DNA of 64,000 bases from Phlebiopsis flavidoalba (GCA_035772785.1 JAOCPU010000013.1:186001-250000); one strand, 5' to 3'. Counted from the stretch's first letter, positions 52,159 through 64,000 are shown. Numbers and translations: made by a program. Notes: a model not told the origin generated them from the letters alone.

Positions 52159-55100
52159 TGCCTTTAGCGGCTGCCTGGGCGCAAGACATTGCTGTCACGA
52201 GCTTTCTTATTTTGCCTCGTACTGAGTTCGTACAAGGTCCATGAGCAGCTCTTTTGTGCTTAATCTTAACAAGCGTGAGTTCACGTCGAAGGGTGAGGGG
52301 AAGTCAGTCAGCACATACGAGTAAGCATAATCGGAGGGGGTGGAGCCGGCGTTGTTGCGTAGATTATATTGGCACCCTCGTTCGATGGAGGGTTTGAATG
52401 ATCTATAAGCCTGTTAGACGGACGAAATGTTCACCAAAAGTAGATTCAGCGCGTTACTTGGAGATGGCCCCACGCACTCGCACTAATCGGGAGTGCCACT
52501 CACGCAGGAGCCATCCGACCCCAGTTCGGGTATTGTATGCTTACTAGTGCATTGTCGTTGTTTCACTACGCCATCGGTGAGGGTCAAGAGTCGCCTCACC
52601 TAGATCGCCACTAACCCTCATGCTCCGATAAGCCGTCACCAGCAGTAAGTAACGGCATGAAAACGCGAATAATAATTCGTTACATACCGCCGCCCGCTCT
52701 AACCAGGTTTCCTCTGTTCCCCCGCATAGCAGCAGTATAGTGGCATGGCTGTCTTTCCGTCGATGTCTCGCCCAGTCGGAACCTAGTCTCTAGGATATAG
52801 CGGTCAGTAGTAGAGACTCGGTCACATAGCGAACCATTTTGTCGCCTTGTATACAATCATGGTCTCATCCTGAACCCGCGGCCAGCACGCTGGTGGTGGG
52901 CTTCTGGCCTCTGTGGCTCTAGAAAACGCATGATGATCGTGTGGTTTGTGTATCATAGATCTCTGCCGCGTTCTGTAAAAATGAGGTCTGAACTGCGCGC
53001 ATAAGGATTCGAGTTCTGTTACTCACCCGACTTATTGTCTCTATCATCGTGACACGGCCATGGTAAGGAGGTCTTTCGAAAGTCTCCTCATGTCCAAAAG
53101 TTACTGCTGCCCATGCCTCAGTGAGGTGTAACCCAGCTGGTGCGTCGGATCCGGCGAGTTTCTTATTGTCCGTTCGTGCTTTAGAGAGTCGTCCCATAAC
53201 CCGAATCAAATTATTCTCTCAATGTGATTCGCGTGAAGGCCCCCCCAAAGCACATGCAACGTCTTGTAGGCTTATGTCAAACCTTTCTTGACTGCCCTAC
53301 TCAACCGGATAAGGTAAAGGATCTTTTTTCTGCCATAGTGTCGGGAGCAGAGGTCGGATGTTACGGCCGCTTCGAGCAAGTGTGGTCAGGTCAGGGTATA
53401 ACGAACGGTTGACGCTGTATGCCGAAGGTAGCACAGAGCGACGTGAGAAGGGATAATAAGAAGAAACTCAGCTCGTGGTTTCAATTACGAGCGCGGGGAA
53501 GGCAGAGGCGTCTGCGACCACTCCATTAGGGTTTCTCTTGTCCTCCCACAACGCTCACGAACTCCCATACACATCTAGATTGCTGCCCAGGCGTTCCACT
53601 AACTTGGGCCACCCACCACTTTTCGTAAAGAAAGCTTGCACTGCCATGCCAAAGGTCGTAGCCGGTCGGCCGTGTCATCATCCACGGGATGGTCAATACT
53701 CTCCCGCTCCACCAATGGACACGCTAACAGAAAACGCCCCTATCGGTTCTGTAGCTTTGCCTACCGCGTCTTCGACGGCCGCTCTGGCGCGTTTCTGTAC
53801 TTCCTACTCATTGACTGGAGTTCTTTCGCGAAGGCTGATGCATTCTCGGCCCGTGATGCATACCAGATTGCATCTGCGGCGAGTTCATCGTGGCCGTGTT
53901 CGCCGCTATGGCTATGCGCCCCGAGCGTCGAAAAACACCTGATTCGGGAATGGACCCTTGATAGTGCGTCATTGATAAAAAGCTTAGCTAGCCTGCACAG
54001 GCGTACGGGACAGACCGGCGCAACGGTCATTGTCCCCAAAGCAGTGACACAGGGAAAGCAAGGGTCTCAAGTGACTTGTGACGGCTCAAAGAGCCTGTCT
54101 TGGTCGAGCGGTGCGTACGGCATGCTGAGCGATGCTGACAACTCGCACTCAAACAGACGTTTCAGACAAGGAGGCCGATGAAAGGGACAGTGCACGAGAT
54201 TACGATGCTCGCGTTGCGACCTGCAAATAGGTTATCAGGCACCGACCCGCCTCCGTGAATCTGGCCCATTCGTCACATATATTATCCTCAAAGGGGGCCC
54301 TGTAGTCAGGATGCACGGACAAGGTTTTACCCTCAACGACGACGGCCTTCGGCACGATGAGAACTTTTGTTGTCGCCATATAACTACATCGAGACCGTTC
54401 GTGCATGCGCCCGGCCAACCTTAACGCTAGACCACCCAGCAATCCTATCGCAGCTCTTGTATCTTCTTTGCGACAGGCTTAATGTAACCGGTGCCAATCT
54501 AGCATACTTTCGTTCGTGCCACTTATGGCGAAGGAGATTTAGGATACATGCCCTACTCCCGTGTCTCCGGGTGTCCGGGGAATGTTTTGTGGCGGGCCTT
54601 TATATTTGGAACAGATTGGCCTGACGTACCAAGCCCTACGGCCTTAGTGCATAGGAACCGGGTGTTTGCACGGAGCTTGTCCTGTAAACCCCCACCAACT
54701 GTGTAGTAACAAAAGGGTGCGCGAGTCGAAAGCTAGCGCATATTAATATGTCGTTGTCAACGTACCTATGGACGCGAAGTATAGCGGCGCAGAGGAAGTT
54801 CACGGTTTATTCGCAGACAAGGAGCAAAGGATTTGCTATTCTTGGACAGGAAGGCGACCTGTTTACCCGAATCAGTGGTCTATTTCTATTAGCGGCACGG
54901 AACAGCGGTCATCGTGCCGGTTCTAAGCTGGCCTTTGGCTGTCAAAAAAAAATAGAATCGTATCATCCTGAGCCTTAACAAGGTTAAGCAGAGATGATCA
55001 ACGGAGGGGATTACCTGCCAACAGAGTAGAACGAAGTCAACCATTGTCCCCCTTAAACCCTGCATGTCGGGTTGGTTGTTTTTTTCATACTACCTTGTTT

Positions 55101-56652
55101 CCCGAAATGCCAGGCGATGCCCCTGATACGTGATTTGCGGTTTTCAGGCTTTCCCATAGTCGTTTTCTGCTGGGTGGCGAACGCGTTACTGCGAAACAGT
55201 ATCTTCCTTGCTGTGCGTTTGTTCGTCGAATAGCTTTTAAAGTTTTCCTGAACATTCTGATTGCGGGGCCGTTTGGGCTTTGGGGGGGATCTGCTACTGT
55301 GTGGGCTCCGGTATGCTCGAACACCGACAGTACCACGACATGCCCGAAGGCGCGGTGAGAGAACCACTGATTTGACCTACATTTACGCGGGAAACGGAAC
55401 CCCCTGTGATTGGACACCTCAGACATTCCCCGTCAACCACTAACTCCAACCTGGTGGCTCAGATGTCATGCTTGAAGAGCGGAGCCGGTATTTTTGCATT
55501 CCTCTCGTGGACAGGTGGCGGGGGGCTCGGTGCATTAGATTGCACAGCTGTCCCGCACATGATGACATTGTCCTCCTCTGCCTTATACATACCTGTTTCT
55601 TCCGCAGCAACATCGTCAGGCGCTCTTCCGGCGACTTCTTCGACAAGCGGCCTCATCGGCGTTGACAACATATTCTCTTCTTTTTTTTTCGCATTCCGCC
55701 GCAAAAAGCGAGACCCACGCCATGTTGTGTGAGGAGCTTGGGAATGTCATGAAGCAGTCGAACCGGGAAGTTTGATGAAATTGGAAGGCTGGGGGCAAGA
55801 ATTGTCGATGGCGAGGAGGACGAGCAGCTAGCGCCTTCTTTCAAGGACAGTTGTTTGAGAAGCTGCTCTGGTGCTGTAAGAATGAAACCACGGCAAGGGC
55901 ATATGTCCAGAATCCTTGTGGGAGAAACGACATTATCACACGGTACGAGTGCCAGTCACTTAGTAGCTGATGCTCGATGGCCACGTCACATTCAGGGTTA
56001 CGGTCTAGTTTACTCTAGGTGTCTGAGCTACACAACTCTGTCATGCCTGCACCAGGCAGGCTCAGAAAGCCGACTCCCTCACACAATTAGAACCTGACTA
56101 CTCCCTCAACAACAACCGCTCTTGATTTCAAACCCAACACTAGCTCTGCTTTACCATAGCTGACTTTGTCAGTGGTCGCGCTCATTTTGTCCCATATCCG
56201 CTGGTTTCTGTTGATTTTTTGTGATTGGACGCACTGAGTGCCCTGGAAGTAATCATTTTATCACTGGGGGGGGGTAGGGTGTGTGAACCTACGAACAGCT
56301 GTGTATTTTGTCAGCTTCCATCGTATAATCATAGTAGATACGAAGTATTTGTACCACCATGTACTTACCTAATTGATTTTCTTTCCCCGCCGATGGAGTT
56401 TCGGGGGCACTCTTTCGCATATAGCAACGGCAAAACGCGGACATCATCTCAAACTCCTTTATTTCCCCGAGAGACCGTAGCAAAGACAAAGAGCTGCTCA
56501 TGAAATGGTGGTCATCTCGCCTTCAAGATGGTCGCAGTGTGCATGAGGCACAATCGGGGGCACGACCTGGACGACGACGCCTTCCGCATTTGGAAAGAAG
56601 GCGCAACCCACGTGGTCCACTCACAGGTCCAGGAGGGCGCGGCAAGTTGCGA
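52159..56652. other. Gene-poor interval, 4.5 kb
   Basis: Only short frames. Those with some protein character are: minus 52919-53209 (GSDAPAGLHLTEAWAAVTFG); plus 53636-54181 and minus 53761-54039, overlapping; minus 54200-54442 (KVLIVPKAVVVEGKTLSVHP); minus 55459-55844 (MRPLVEEVAGRAPDDVAAEE). None has a recognisable domain, signal or convincing exon structure. The plus frame near 54.03 kb reads TVIVPKAVTQGK, oddly like the minus-strand peptide about 300 bp further on. Confidence 0.35.
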
Positions 56653-58064
56653 ATGCCCACATCTGTGCGACGGTGAGCACCCCGTCGGGGAAACGAGCAG
56701 CGGACGACGAGTGGCGGCGAGGGCGCGCGCACAAGACTATGGATCTCCCGACACCCCGCGAACTGGAACTCGAGACGCTGCTCAGGCCGCGCGACGCGCG
56801 CTTGCGGACCTGTCACGGTGCGTTCAACCATCTCCAGTGTGCTGTGTGGCATGCGGACATTGACCAGTACGCGTATTCGCTCCTGTAGGACGAGATTACG
56901 CACTTGAGACAGTATCTTTCGAACCAGCCGGAATCGGTTGTGACAGACCCTATCTCCTTACCCCACCCGCTCGTTTCATTCCTGCTGCCTCATATCAATG
57001 ACCGGTCGGACGCCACATCGGTCCTCCTCGTCCAGCACCGTCACGGCGGCCCTTACCCAACGAGTCAAAGTGCTACAAGAAGAGAATGACGAGCTGCTAC
57101 GAACTGCTAAAGACAGGAGAGACTGGGAGGTTGAAGGAGGATGTCCGCTCGTTGAGAACGTTACGCCGAGTCGTCCAAAAGCTCGAGGGCGCGCTTAGAG
57201 GTTCGTCTGACGCTCATGTCCCATGTTCAAAGCCTGACCGGAGATTGTAGACTCACACCAAGTAGTGACGTCCTTGTCGTAAGTGCTTGCTTTATGTTGT
57301 GTGTCTCCAGCTGTCTCACGTGTGTCCCCAGAGACGGAACTCGATGAAGCTCAGGCCCTAGACGATTATGGCTAATAGCCGCACGAACAGCCACCGAGTA
57401 ACCCTCACGCACCCTCGGTCAGTCGCCTGTTGTCCGTCCAAATCACAACCTTCCGCCGCATATGAGTCAACCCAGCAATGGGAAACTACCCCCACGGGCC
57501 CTCGCGCACTTTAACAAAAAGCCTCGACTATCCGAGACCCCCGCCCTAGACCCCCCCTTCGACACCTTCGAACCACCACACGAAGAACAACCGCTCCCAA
57601 AACAACTCCCAGCGTCGACAACAGACACGCCGGACCGGCTCTGAGCGTTTCTCGCTATGACCCGCATACCCCGCGTCCGACCGCAAGATGAAATGGAGAC
57701 CGACGACGTACGACCGCGGGCACTGGTCGCCCGGGCGGGATCGCGAGTACGACCGAGAGCGCGACATCGACAGAGCCCCGAGCCGCGAGCGCGAGCGACC
57801 CCGCGGGCACATGCACGATCGCGAGCATCCGCCTGCCAAGGACCGCGACCCGCGACCGGGCGTCCGCATCGCGAGCGAGACCGCGACCGTGAGCGCAACC
57901 GGGGGCGAGACTTTGACCGCGCGAAGGGAAATGGTGCGTATGGTGGCGGGGGAGGGGGGCAGGCAGGCGGTGGTGGCGGCGGCAGGCGACCGCGGCGCGG
58001 GAGCAACGCGAACTCGTACTCCTCGGGAGGCGACCGGACGTTGAGGGAGCGAATGGGACTCTAA
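56653..58064 (+). CDS. WTAP/Mum2-like coiled-coil protein with RE/RD-rich tail
   Basis: Probable member of the WTAP/Mum2 family, regulatory coiled-coil subunits of mRNA m6A writer complexes in the nucleus. The match is to motif pattern, not to catalytic residues. From the ATG at 56653 the protein reads SGKRAADDEWRRGRAHKTMD then PTPRELELETLLRPRDARL. An intron of about 74 bp (56816-56889) precedes DEITHLRQYLSNQP. Next come SSSSTVTAALTQRVKVLQEE, NDELYELLKTGETGRLKEDV and SLRRVVQKLEGALR, a long coiled coil, followed after another intron by ESHQVVTSLSAELDE. The linker carries FNKKPRLSETPALDPPFDTF. The tail (57.65-58.03 kb) is Arg/Glu/Asp repeats then Gly-rich, ending DRTLRERMGL at the stop 58062-58064. 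Frame changes occur in both halves. It could alternatively be another SR-like splicing coiled-coil protein. Confidence 0.6.
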
Positions 58065-58706
58065 CACGACCTAGGACTCTTTGATTTCTTGCTTGTTTTT
58101 TGCTGGGTGGACTGGCACCGGAGCGACGGAACAGGGCGGGCTATTCTCAACCCGGCACAGCCAGTGTCCACCTGTTGTATATGGTACGAGCTCTTTCTCA
58201 TTGTCGTCTAATCATCGTCTGTATCAATGGTCTAACGCTTACTCGCATTTGTACAGTTGTATCATATCATTTCTTCACCTTCCGTCATCTCTATCATACC
58301 ATGTTTCAGCATATCGTCGTACTGCTCTGTCGATTCGTGTCGTATAACTATTATTATTCTCTTTCTGTGATGTGCCTGCCCTCACGACTACTGAAACATG
58401 TCTGTTTAATGATATCCTAGACCAGATCGCTTGCCAGCTGTTCTTACTCCCGCTATCACCATTGCTAACATGCCTCTTGCGTACGACGACGTGGACTGTA
58501 TTCCAATTCACAATGACATGCGCGAGGAATGTTGATGTATCATGCGGACCGTTATACCAGTGTAGTCATACTCCACCTCTCGTACTTATCCAAGTTGTAC
58601 CTTCACGATGGTCACCAGTGTGACCTGAGAATCGTTTGCACGGTTCAACATTTCCGTAAATAGACAGTGGTATGATTATATAATAGTCTGGACGCCTCTT
58701 TCACAT
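58065..58706. other. 3' leader of the WTAP-like gene and tRNA upstream region
   Basis: AT-richer, C/T-rich sequence without coding character, consistent with a 3' untranslated region followed by the 5' flank of the tRNA gene. Nothing else is seen. Confidence 0.4.
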
Positions 58707-58790
58707 GGCCCAATGGTCTAGAGGGTAAGATACTTGCTTTGGGTTGTTCTCAATTGCAAGGGATCCTGGGTTCGAATCCCAGTTGGGCCC
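58707..58790 (+). tRNA. tRNA-Pro (anticodon UGG) with an 11-nt intron
   Basis: Folds as a complete tRNA. Acceptor arm GGCCCAA (58707-58713) pairs with TTGGGCC (58783-58789), discriminator C at 58790. D stem GTCT/AGAT. Anticodon stem CTTGC/GCAAG with loop TTTGGGT, anticodon TGG at 58740-58742. T arm CCTGG..TTCGAAT..CCCAG pattern with a canonical B box. The intron (58744-58754, TTGTTCTCAAT) sits one base 3' of the anticodon, the standard eukaryotic nuclear position. It decodes CCA, and by wobble other proline codons. Confidence 0.95.
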
Positions 58791-58791
58791 C

Positions 58792-58797
58792 TTTTTT
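58792..58797 (+). terminator. RNA polymerase III terminator of tRNA-Pro
   Basis: Run of six T's beginning two bases after the tRNA 3' end, the expected Pol III stop. Confidence 0.85.
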
Positions 58798-61700
58798 GCG
58801 CCCCGCAGCATTCTCGGCGTCTATCATCTAAAATCCTAAAATCTCACGAAGAGCGTCGCGATCACCGCCTTCCAATTTAAGTTTTGGATCCTCCTGCTCA
58901 AAGCTTCCCATGCAGCGTACATTCTAGGGTATGTAGCTCAATGTCCCGCAAGCGGTTAGGCTATCGTTGTTTGTTGTGCGAATCATCACAATACCGTGAT
59001 AATACTTTCTCCTGGAGTACCAGTGTTTGCATTTGGTTTTGCGGTCTCTCCATACACACTAAATCTGAGCTTTTAAGGCTATCGAGCTTGAAGGCTACGC
59101 CTCTGTTTGTTCATGGTGGACCATCATTTTCGGTAAACAAAGATTTCGTCTTATACCTACATTCTGTCCCTACTCGTCAATTGATCAATAAAATATGGTA
59201 TATGAAATCTAGCTTACTTGGTAAAATCGGGCAGACTCTGGAGCAAGGGACTCCCGTATAAACGATGCCACAAAAGAGTTGTATATCCCTTTATTGAGAA
59301 GTTCTCATAAAGATAGAAGGAGTAAGTGTCCTACACATGATGTGAGCACCATCCCCGGATAATTGGGACAAAAAAAGGAGAAGCGTATGAAAAACATTGT
59401 CGCAAAGCCAATAATTGTCAGCTAGACTGTTGTCGGTAACTTCAGCCGTACTTGATAAATTTCAACCTTCGACACACCCCAGTCTTGGTTCCTACTTGCT
59501 GGCTGTTTCTTCAGCAAGTGTCGCACTCTCGGACCGACATCGATGAGGCACACAACTGCGGCTTGCCTGCGGACACAATGTGTCAACGATCGCTGGGCTC
59601 AGACCAGGTCGTTGCGACCCGGCGAGTCATACCAAGACCACAGCGGGAAGCACTCCCTGGATGGTGTACAGAGCCCGCCTCGGAAAGTGCGGCGGAGTTC
59701 ACGGCAGGTGGTACATCCTGAGACGCAATTGTGCGGGCCCAAGTCGAAGCCAGTTTGGCGGCGTGTCTATTTCTTCTTTGGTGTCAGGCGCAAGGGCGTG
59801 GCACCCCACGGGCCGCGCTACAAACACGGCAGCATCGGCCCTGAGCGATGCGAGGCGCAGAGGGGCAGGATCGCTGCGGGACCAGTGGGTGTGTGATTAA
59901 CGTCGCCGCGCAAGGAAGCCGCCGCGCGCACGGAAAACGCGGCGGATAGATGTCGGCTTTTCGAGCGTGTATTTTCCTGTATCGAGACGCGGCTGGTCGC
60001 GTTCTGGTGAGCTAGATAACGGCTACTGCCAGTGCTGATAGAGTAGCCATGCAAGTCATTGTTCGATCTCGCCCAGTAACGGTACCGCGAAGTATTGAGA
60101 TAATATCGTCATAGGAGACGATCCGTTCCCAAAAACGGTCGACCACTCGAGAGGCCACGAAACTAGGCATGTTGCTTCCGCCGCTAGGGAAGGCAAAACA
60201 CTCACGCTAGAGTACGGCTTCGATAGAAAGGAACGCTTGTTGACTGTATAACAGTTCTTCTCTCCCTCCCCCCTCCGAGGGACAGTGTGACCATTCGCGT
60301 GCGTTCTTCCAAATGTCCTGCTGGCAAGAGTCGGATCCGGTTCCGAGTACGGCGATGTAGCCAGATCTTTCCGGATGGCAAAAATTGCCCCCAATGGTCG
60401 GTCCGGATGGAACCGATGGACTGAAAGCTCCTGGAAATGTCAGAATATGCTAGAACTGATATAAGTATATCGCTTTCGAGACCGGAGAATCGATTTTCCT
60501 GGACTGAGGCGTTGTGAGTTCGGTCCCGAAAGACCTCAATGGCAAGGGGGCCCGTTAATTGCGTTCGTCCGTCCCACCACATTAGATTATGTATCCCGTC
60601 GTAAGTGCAGTAGATTAGTAGAAAATCAACCCATAACAAAGTCCCCAGGCTGAAGGATCTAATGCGGTTACCGTAGCCCAGCAGGGTCGTTTATGTCCGA
60701 CCCGTCGTGTGAGCCCGCTCCTGCCAGGGACATTGCTAAGAAGATGTGGGCCATTCGGGAACGTAGAATTCAGAACCACGAATCGTCGATCGACATGAGT
60801 TCCTGCGTAATTCTGGAGACATCGGAGAATGACCTGGCTCACACAATGTTGCCATCGAAGCCTGCGCCCGTTGTGGATACGAAAGCCGGAAAGTTTCTGG
60901 AAAGTATCTGTGGCCAAACCCTGTACCGAAACGGCGGAGTAGCATCATGGGATAGTAGAAAGTCCTCTTGACGACACAGTGTGATCAGCGTCGGTCAATA
61001 TGTTTAGGATTTTCGGCTGATGAAACTCATGAGCTTACGCGGGAAAACTTGGGAACTTAAACGTGCGGACATCTTCGAAGTCTTCGTACCGACGGCGTCA
61101 AGTGAAAACACAGTGACCGCATTCTGGTCTACCTAGACATGCGCGTTGAGCAACTACGAAGTCGTGTGCTGCATGAGAAAGTAGGGCATTGGAAAAGCTT
61201 ACACGTATTAATTTCCGTAGGTCTGCAGGCAGCTCGCGCTGCCAACTGTTTACGTTACCCAGTGAAGCAATCGAAGTGACGGCCCCTCCAGACGGAGTTA
61301 CCTAGCATATCAGTCCAACACATCTCACGACGTCTCTTGGACATAACGGCGAAGAAGCCCTGGACACAGGGTGGTACATCGAACACGCCTTCCCTATATC
61401 ATGAGATTCGAAGGCCGGCGTGTAGTAGACAGAACCTTGAGAGACTTCCCCCCCCCCACCTTACACGGTACCCTAGTCGGGGCAGAAATGAACCCACCTG
61501 ACAGCGCACTTCTGAATGTTAGAAAAGCAACAGACGTTATGTAACCGGTCCTGTCCTTGCGCCCACGCGCTGTCCCGCCCCCGGGGTTTCCCCCCCACAG
61601 CGGCGAGGCTCGGGATTGCCTGAACTGAGGGGCGCCGCAGCGGGCCCCGATTTGGGGCCCCAGAAGTCGCCGGCCGCCCGCGCGCTCCCCCGCTGTTGCG

Positions 61701-62640
61701 TGGCGATATTATAGCGTCCGACGCTGACGCGTTCATGTAGAGGGGGTTTCGGCGCACTCGGTGCGTTGGTGGTCCGAGTGTCGAAAAGTGTCAAATCCGT
61801 GCGGAGGGATTTTTTTTGGGGGGTTTTTAAAAGCTGGGTTTTGGTTGGGCGCACCGTCGTTGTCTGGGGTTTAAGGAGGGGTTTTGTCCGTACATGCTTC
61901 AAAGAGGGGATTGTTGGTGTTTAGGTTGGGATAGCAGGGTCAAAAAAAGGGTTTTTATGGCTCGATGATATACACATACAAGCTTCTGTGGCAAAATTTC
62001 TGGGCAGTGTAAGATCGAGTTCGTATGCATAGCCCGCACCGTGTCAAGTTTGTCCCGCAAAAGGATGTGTTTCTCCGCGAAATAAACTGCGTAGGAACTT
62101 GCCGGGATCTGATCGTGCCGCATATGGGTATCGTTCTCTTGGAGGTCCTGAGGTTCGACGAAGCGGGAGAAGAAAGACTCACTTTCATTACATCACAAGC
62201 TTAGGGGTAAAAAAAAAATAGGAGAATTAGCAGAACCAGATGCACACGACTCTATTATGGCACGCAGAAAACTCGAAAAGGAGAGTATAATATATCTCGA
62301 GCAGCTTGACAACGGGATGAGATGCAACAAACAAAACCACACTACAAACGTGCTCACGACTCACCAACAACCCAACGTTTCCGCTCCACCAAGATTGACT
62401 TGCGCTCGATCGAGTCCAAGCGCGATCCCACCGCCGGCGCCCCTCAGCCCTTCTCGCCTGCCTGTGGGCCAGCAGAAGCCAGCGGCTAGCGCGAAACGGC
62501 ACGCATCTGGAAAAATGGACTCTGTTAAGGAAGTATGTTAAGTAACATTATTGACTACTAGCACTGTTATCCAAGGTAACGCACCGTTATTCGTTGTTAG
62601 TTTTCACCTATCCCTAAGTACGCACGAACGGGCGGCTGAC
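58798..62640. other. Gene-poor interval, 3.8 kb
   Basis: Short frames only. The more protein-like ones are: minus 60056-60639 in two frames (DGIHNLMWWDGRTQL; GAIFAIRKDLATSPYSEPDP); plus 60693-60971, a 92-codon frame (RDIAKKMWAIRERRIQNHES); minus 61473-61757, GC-rich, Gly/Arg/Pro-rich. None matches a family I know. A GC-rich hairpin lies at 61642-61660 and a ten-base C run near 61448-61457. Confidence 0.35.
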
Positions 62641-62760
62641 TCAGTCAACATAACCTCACGGCGTTTGGCGTCGCTGCGGTGATGTCATCGCGCTCCCTCA
62701 AACAACGTATAAATTCGGGCGTGCTGGCAACGCCGTCGGCCCCTCGCCCTCACTGTGTTC
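62641..62760 (+). promoter_or_regulatory. TATA-containing promoter
   Basis: TATAAAT at 62708-62714, followed by a C/T-rich stretch to about 62790. Upstream are TAACG/CGTTA elements at 62577-62589 and an AP-1-like TGACTCA at 62638-62644. This is the clearest promoter architecture in the window. Confidence 0.5.
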
Positions 62761-62789
62761 CTTTACCTTCGTTGACCTTCCACGCTTGC

Positions 62790-63480
62790 TAACACAGCCT
62801 CCAGCCTCATCTGCCTTCGCCCCCTCACATCTTCGCCCCTTGGTGTCTTGGTGTGCTGCCAGAAGGCCCTGCTAACAAGTTGCAGAATCACCCTTCGGTA
62901 GGGGCGTTCGTTCGCTATGGTTGTACATCGAGGTGTGTGTCCATCGGGGTGCATGGCCATCGAAAGTGCAACGTCCGTCGAGGTGTGTACTCGTTGGTTC
63001 ATAGTACTGTTCAAAGTCGCTCACATACAGGACTACTTGTGGGGAGCGGCCTCGATTACTTATGCCGGTGAGTCACCTGTCCTCTGTGCGCAATCAGCAC
63101 TTTTGACGACATCATAGGCTGATGGGTGCCTATGCCGTGCGATTGCGTGCACATACAGATAGTACCAGTGCCCTATGGTAATTCTGTACATCTGCTATGG
63201 AGGGCGCTATGGCTAACAAGAGTCTGTCCCACCAGTATGAGGTGGTCCGGCTCACCTCCTTACCCCCAGTTCCACATTTGCATGTGGTATATCGGTATGT
63301 CACAGACCCACACTTTACGATCTGTACTCAGTTGCTGACTACAACTTTCGACATTGTTTCTCTCACAGTACCATGGAGCTTGCTCCCGCGCTATCAAGGT
63401 GAGGTGAAGCGCTGCACGGTGTTTAGATTAGTAGTCGTTTTCCTGCTCAAGTACTGTGCATCATGTAATTACCTGCTGTA
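62790..63480 (+). CDS. Unassigned transcript region, possible small protein
   Basis: Downstream of the TATA promoter, frames at 62853-63117 read CTRWFIVLFKVAHIQDYLWG followed by an apparent GTGAGT donor at about 63069; later frames (63126-63481) contain Trp/Tyr/Cys-rich peptides. The hydrophobic segment suggests a membrane protein, but no consistent frame or domain is found. It may be a noncoding or error-disrupted gene. Confidence 0.25.
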
Positions 63481-63582
63481 GTAGGACCAATGCAACATTT
63501 TTTAGACCTCCGTGTGCAGTGTGGCAGCTGTCGTTGTGCAGGCGCGTGAGCAAACACGAGTAAAGCAGTGACATACAATGGT

Positions 63583-63750
63583 GTTAATGCCAGAATGAAT
63601 TGAGCGGTAAAAAGCGCTAAAATAACGAAAATTAACGCTAAGTAATCGTGAACCGGCTGGGCATACCCAGGTATATAACATATTTCAGCTTTACTTCATT
63701 TAAATTACGTAGTATATGGGGCGTTAGTTGAACGTTACTTAACGCCGCCG
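63583..63750. promoter_or_regulatory. Cluster of TAACG/CGTTA motifs upstream of the last gene
   Basis: Five TAACG motifs in either orientation within about 125 bp (63623, 63633, 63722, 63733, 63740), about 140-260 bp ahead of the ATG at 63884. Similar elements sit upstream of the TATA box at 62708. They resemble a Myb-type site (YAAC.G); the role is inferred. Confidence 0.35.
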
Positions 63751-63883
63751 CGTTTTCCCAGATGCGCCTTTCCTGTGCCCAGGACACACAGGGCCGCGCA
63801 TGCGGAATAAGATTATAAGCAGAGCGAGCGTCCTTGGGTGGGGCGGTGCGCTTGTGTGTCCGTGTATACTGTCCCCGACAACC

Positions 63884-64000
63884 ATGTTCTCCTTCGTTCG
63901 GGCGCAACCGTGGTGGCGAGAGGCCCTTACTGACTCTCTTGCTGGTTCTTTAGTTGTTGTGTGCGCTATCGTCGTCAAAGCGCAACGGGATGTCCATTTT
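63884..64000 (+). CDS. N-terminus of a predicted membrane protein (runs off window)
   Basis: ATG at 63884 opens an uninterrupted 39-codon frame to the window edge: MFSFVRAQPWWREALTDSLA, then a hydrophobic segment (SLVVVCAIVV) followed by a basic residue. A TATAAG element lies at 63814-63819, 70 bp upstream, with a short leader between. A first membrane helix after a short N-terminal tail fits a polytopic or anchored protein. Family unknown. Confidence 0.4.
   Translation, partial: MFSFVRAQPWWREALTDSLAGSLVVVCAIVVKAQRDVHF

Noticed and set aside
57467..58067. Long minus-strand frames rich in Arg/Ser/Pro
   Set aside because: They mirror the Arg/Glu/Asp repeat tail of the WTAP-like gene and have no independent support.
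59543..59900. Plus-strand frames of about 110 codons
   Set aside because: Two overlapping frames of equal quality with biased composition, and no motif in either.

Overview
The window looks like nuclear DNA of a filamentous basidiomycete, most likely a wood-decay Agaricomycete. Genes are dense and split by short GT..AG introns of about 50-70 bp. The recognisable proteins are typically fungal: a Rim15/Cek1-type kinase, Far11, a Pcl-type cyclin and an AA9 lytic polysaccharide monooxygenase. One intron-containing tRNA-Pro is present. No bacterial, viral or intact transposon gene was recognised.

Layout. 1-5.0 kb (-): Rim15-like kinase, C-terminus off the left edge. 6.1-6.8 kb (+): mitochondrial ribosomal protein bS18m. 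6.8-13.9 kb: gene-poor, with a decayed coiled-coil protein family (+) and unassigned fragments. 13.9-15.2 kb (-): cytochrome b5 reductase/Cyc2-like flavoprotein. 15.5-16.6 kb (+): uncharacterised protein. 17.6-18.5 kb (+): RNPS1-like SR protein, tail to tail with NPC1 (18.7-23.5 kb, -). 23.8-25.8 kb (+): DPH1. 26.5-30.8 kb (-): Far11/STRIP. 32.2-34.8 kb (+): cyclin. 37.1-38.2 kb (+): uncharacterised. 39.2-40.4 kb (+): AA9 LPMO. 40.7-44.7 kb (-): ubiquitin-activating enzyme E1. 45.0-47.4 kb (+): DPH6. 47.7-50.2 kb (-): sugar/H+ symporter of the SLC45/Sut type. 52.2-56.6 kb: gene-poor. 56.7-58.1 kb (+): WTAP/Mum2-like coiled-coil protein. 58.7 kb: tRNA-Pro(UGG). 58.8-64.0 kb: gene-poor, ending in the start of a membrane protein.

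Most genes are housekeeping or signalling genes and do not form one pathway. Two of them (DPH1 and DPH6) act at the first and last steps of diphthamide synthesis. Three pairs are head to head across short promoters: NPC1/DPH1, UBA1/DPH6 and, with a wider gap, RIM15/RSM18.

The main caveat is sequence quality. Nearly every conserved gene except the b5 reductase contains one- or two-base insertions that break the frame, while splice sites and conserved residues on either side are intact. This suggests unpolished single-molecule sequence rather than mass pseudogenisation. CDS coordinates are therefore spans of a locus, not clean reading frames. I found no convincing undescribed biological system.
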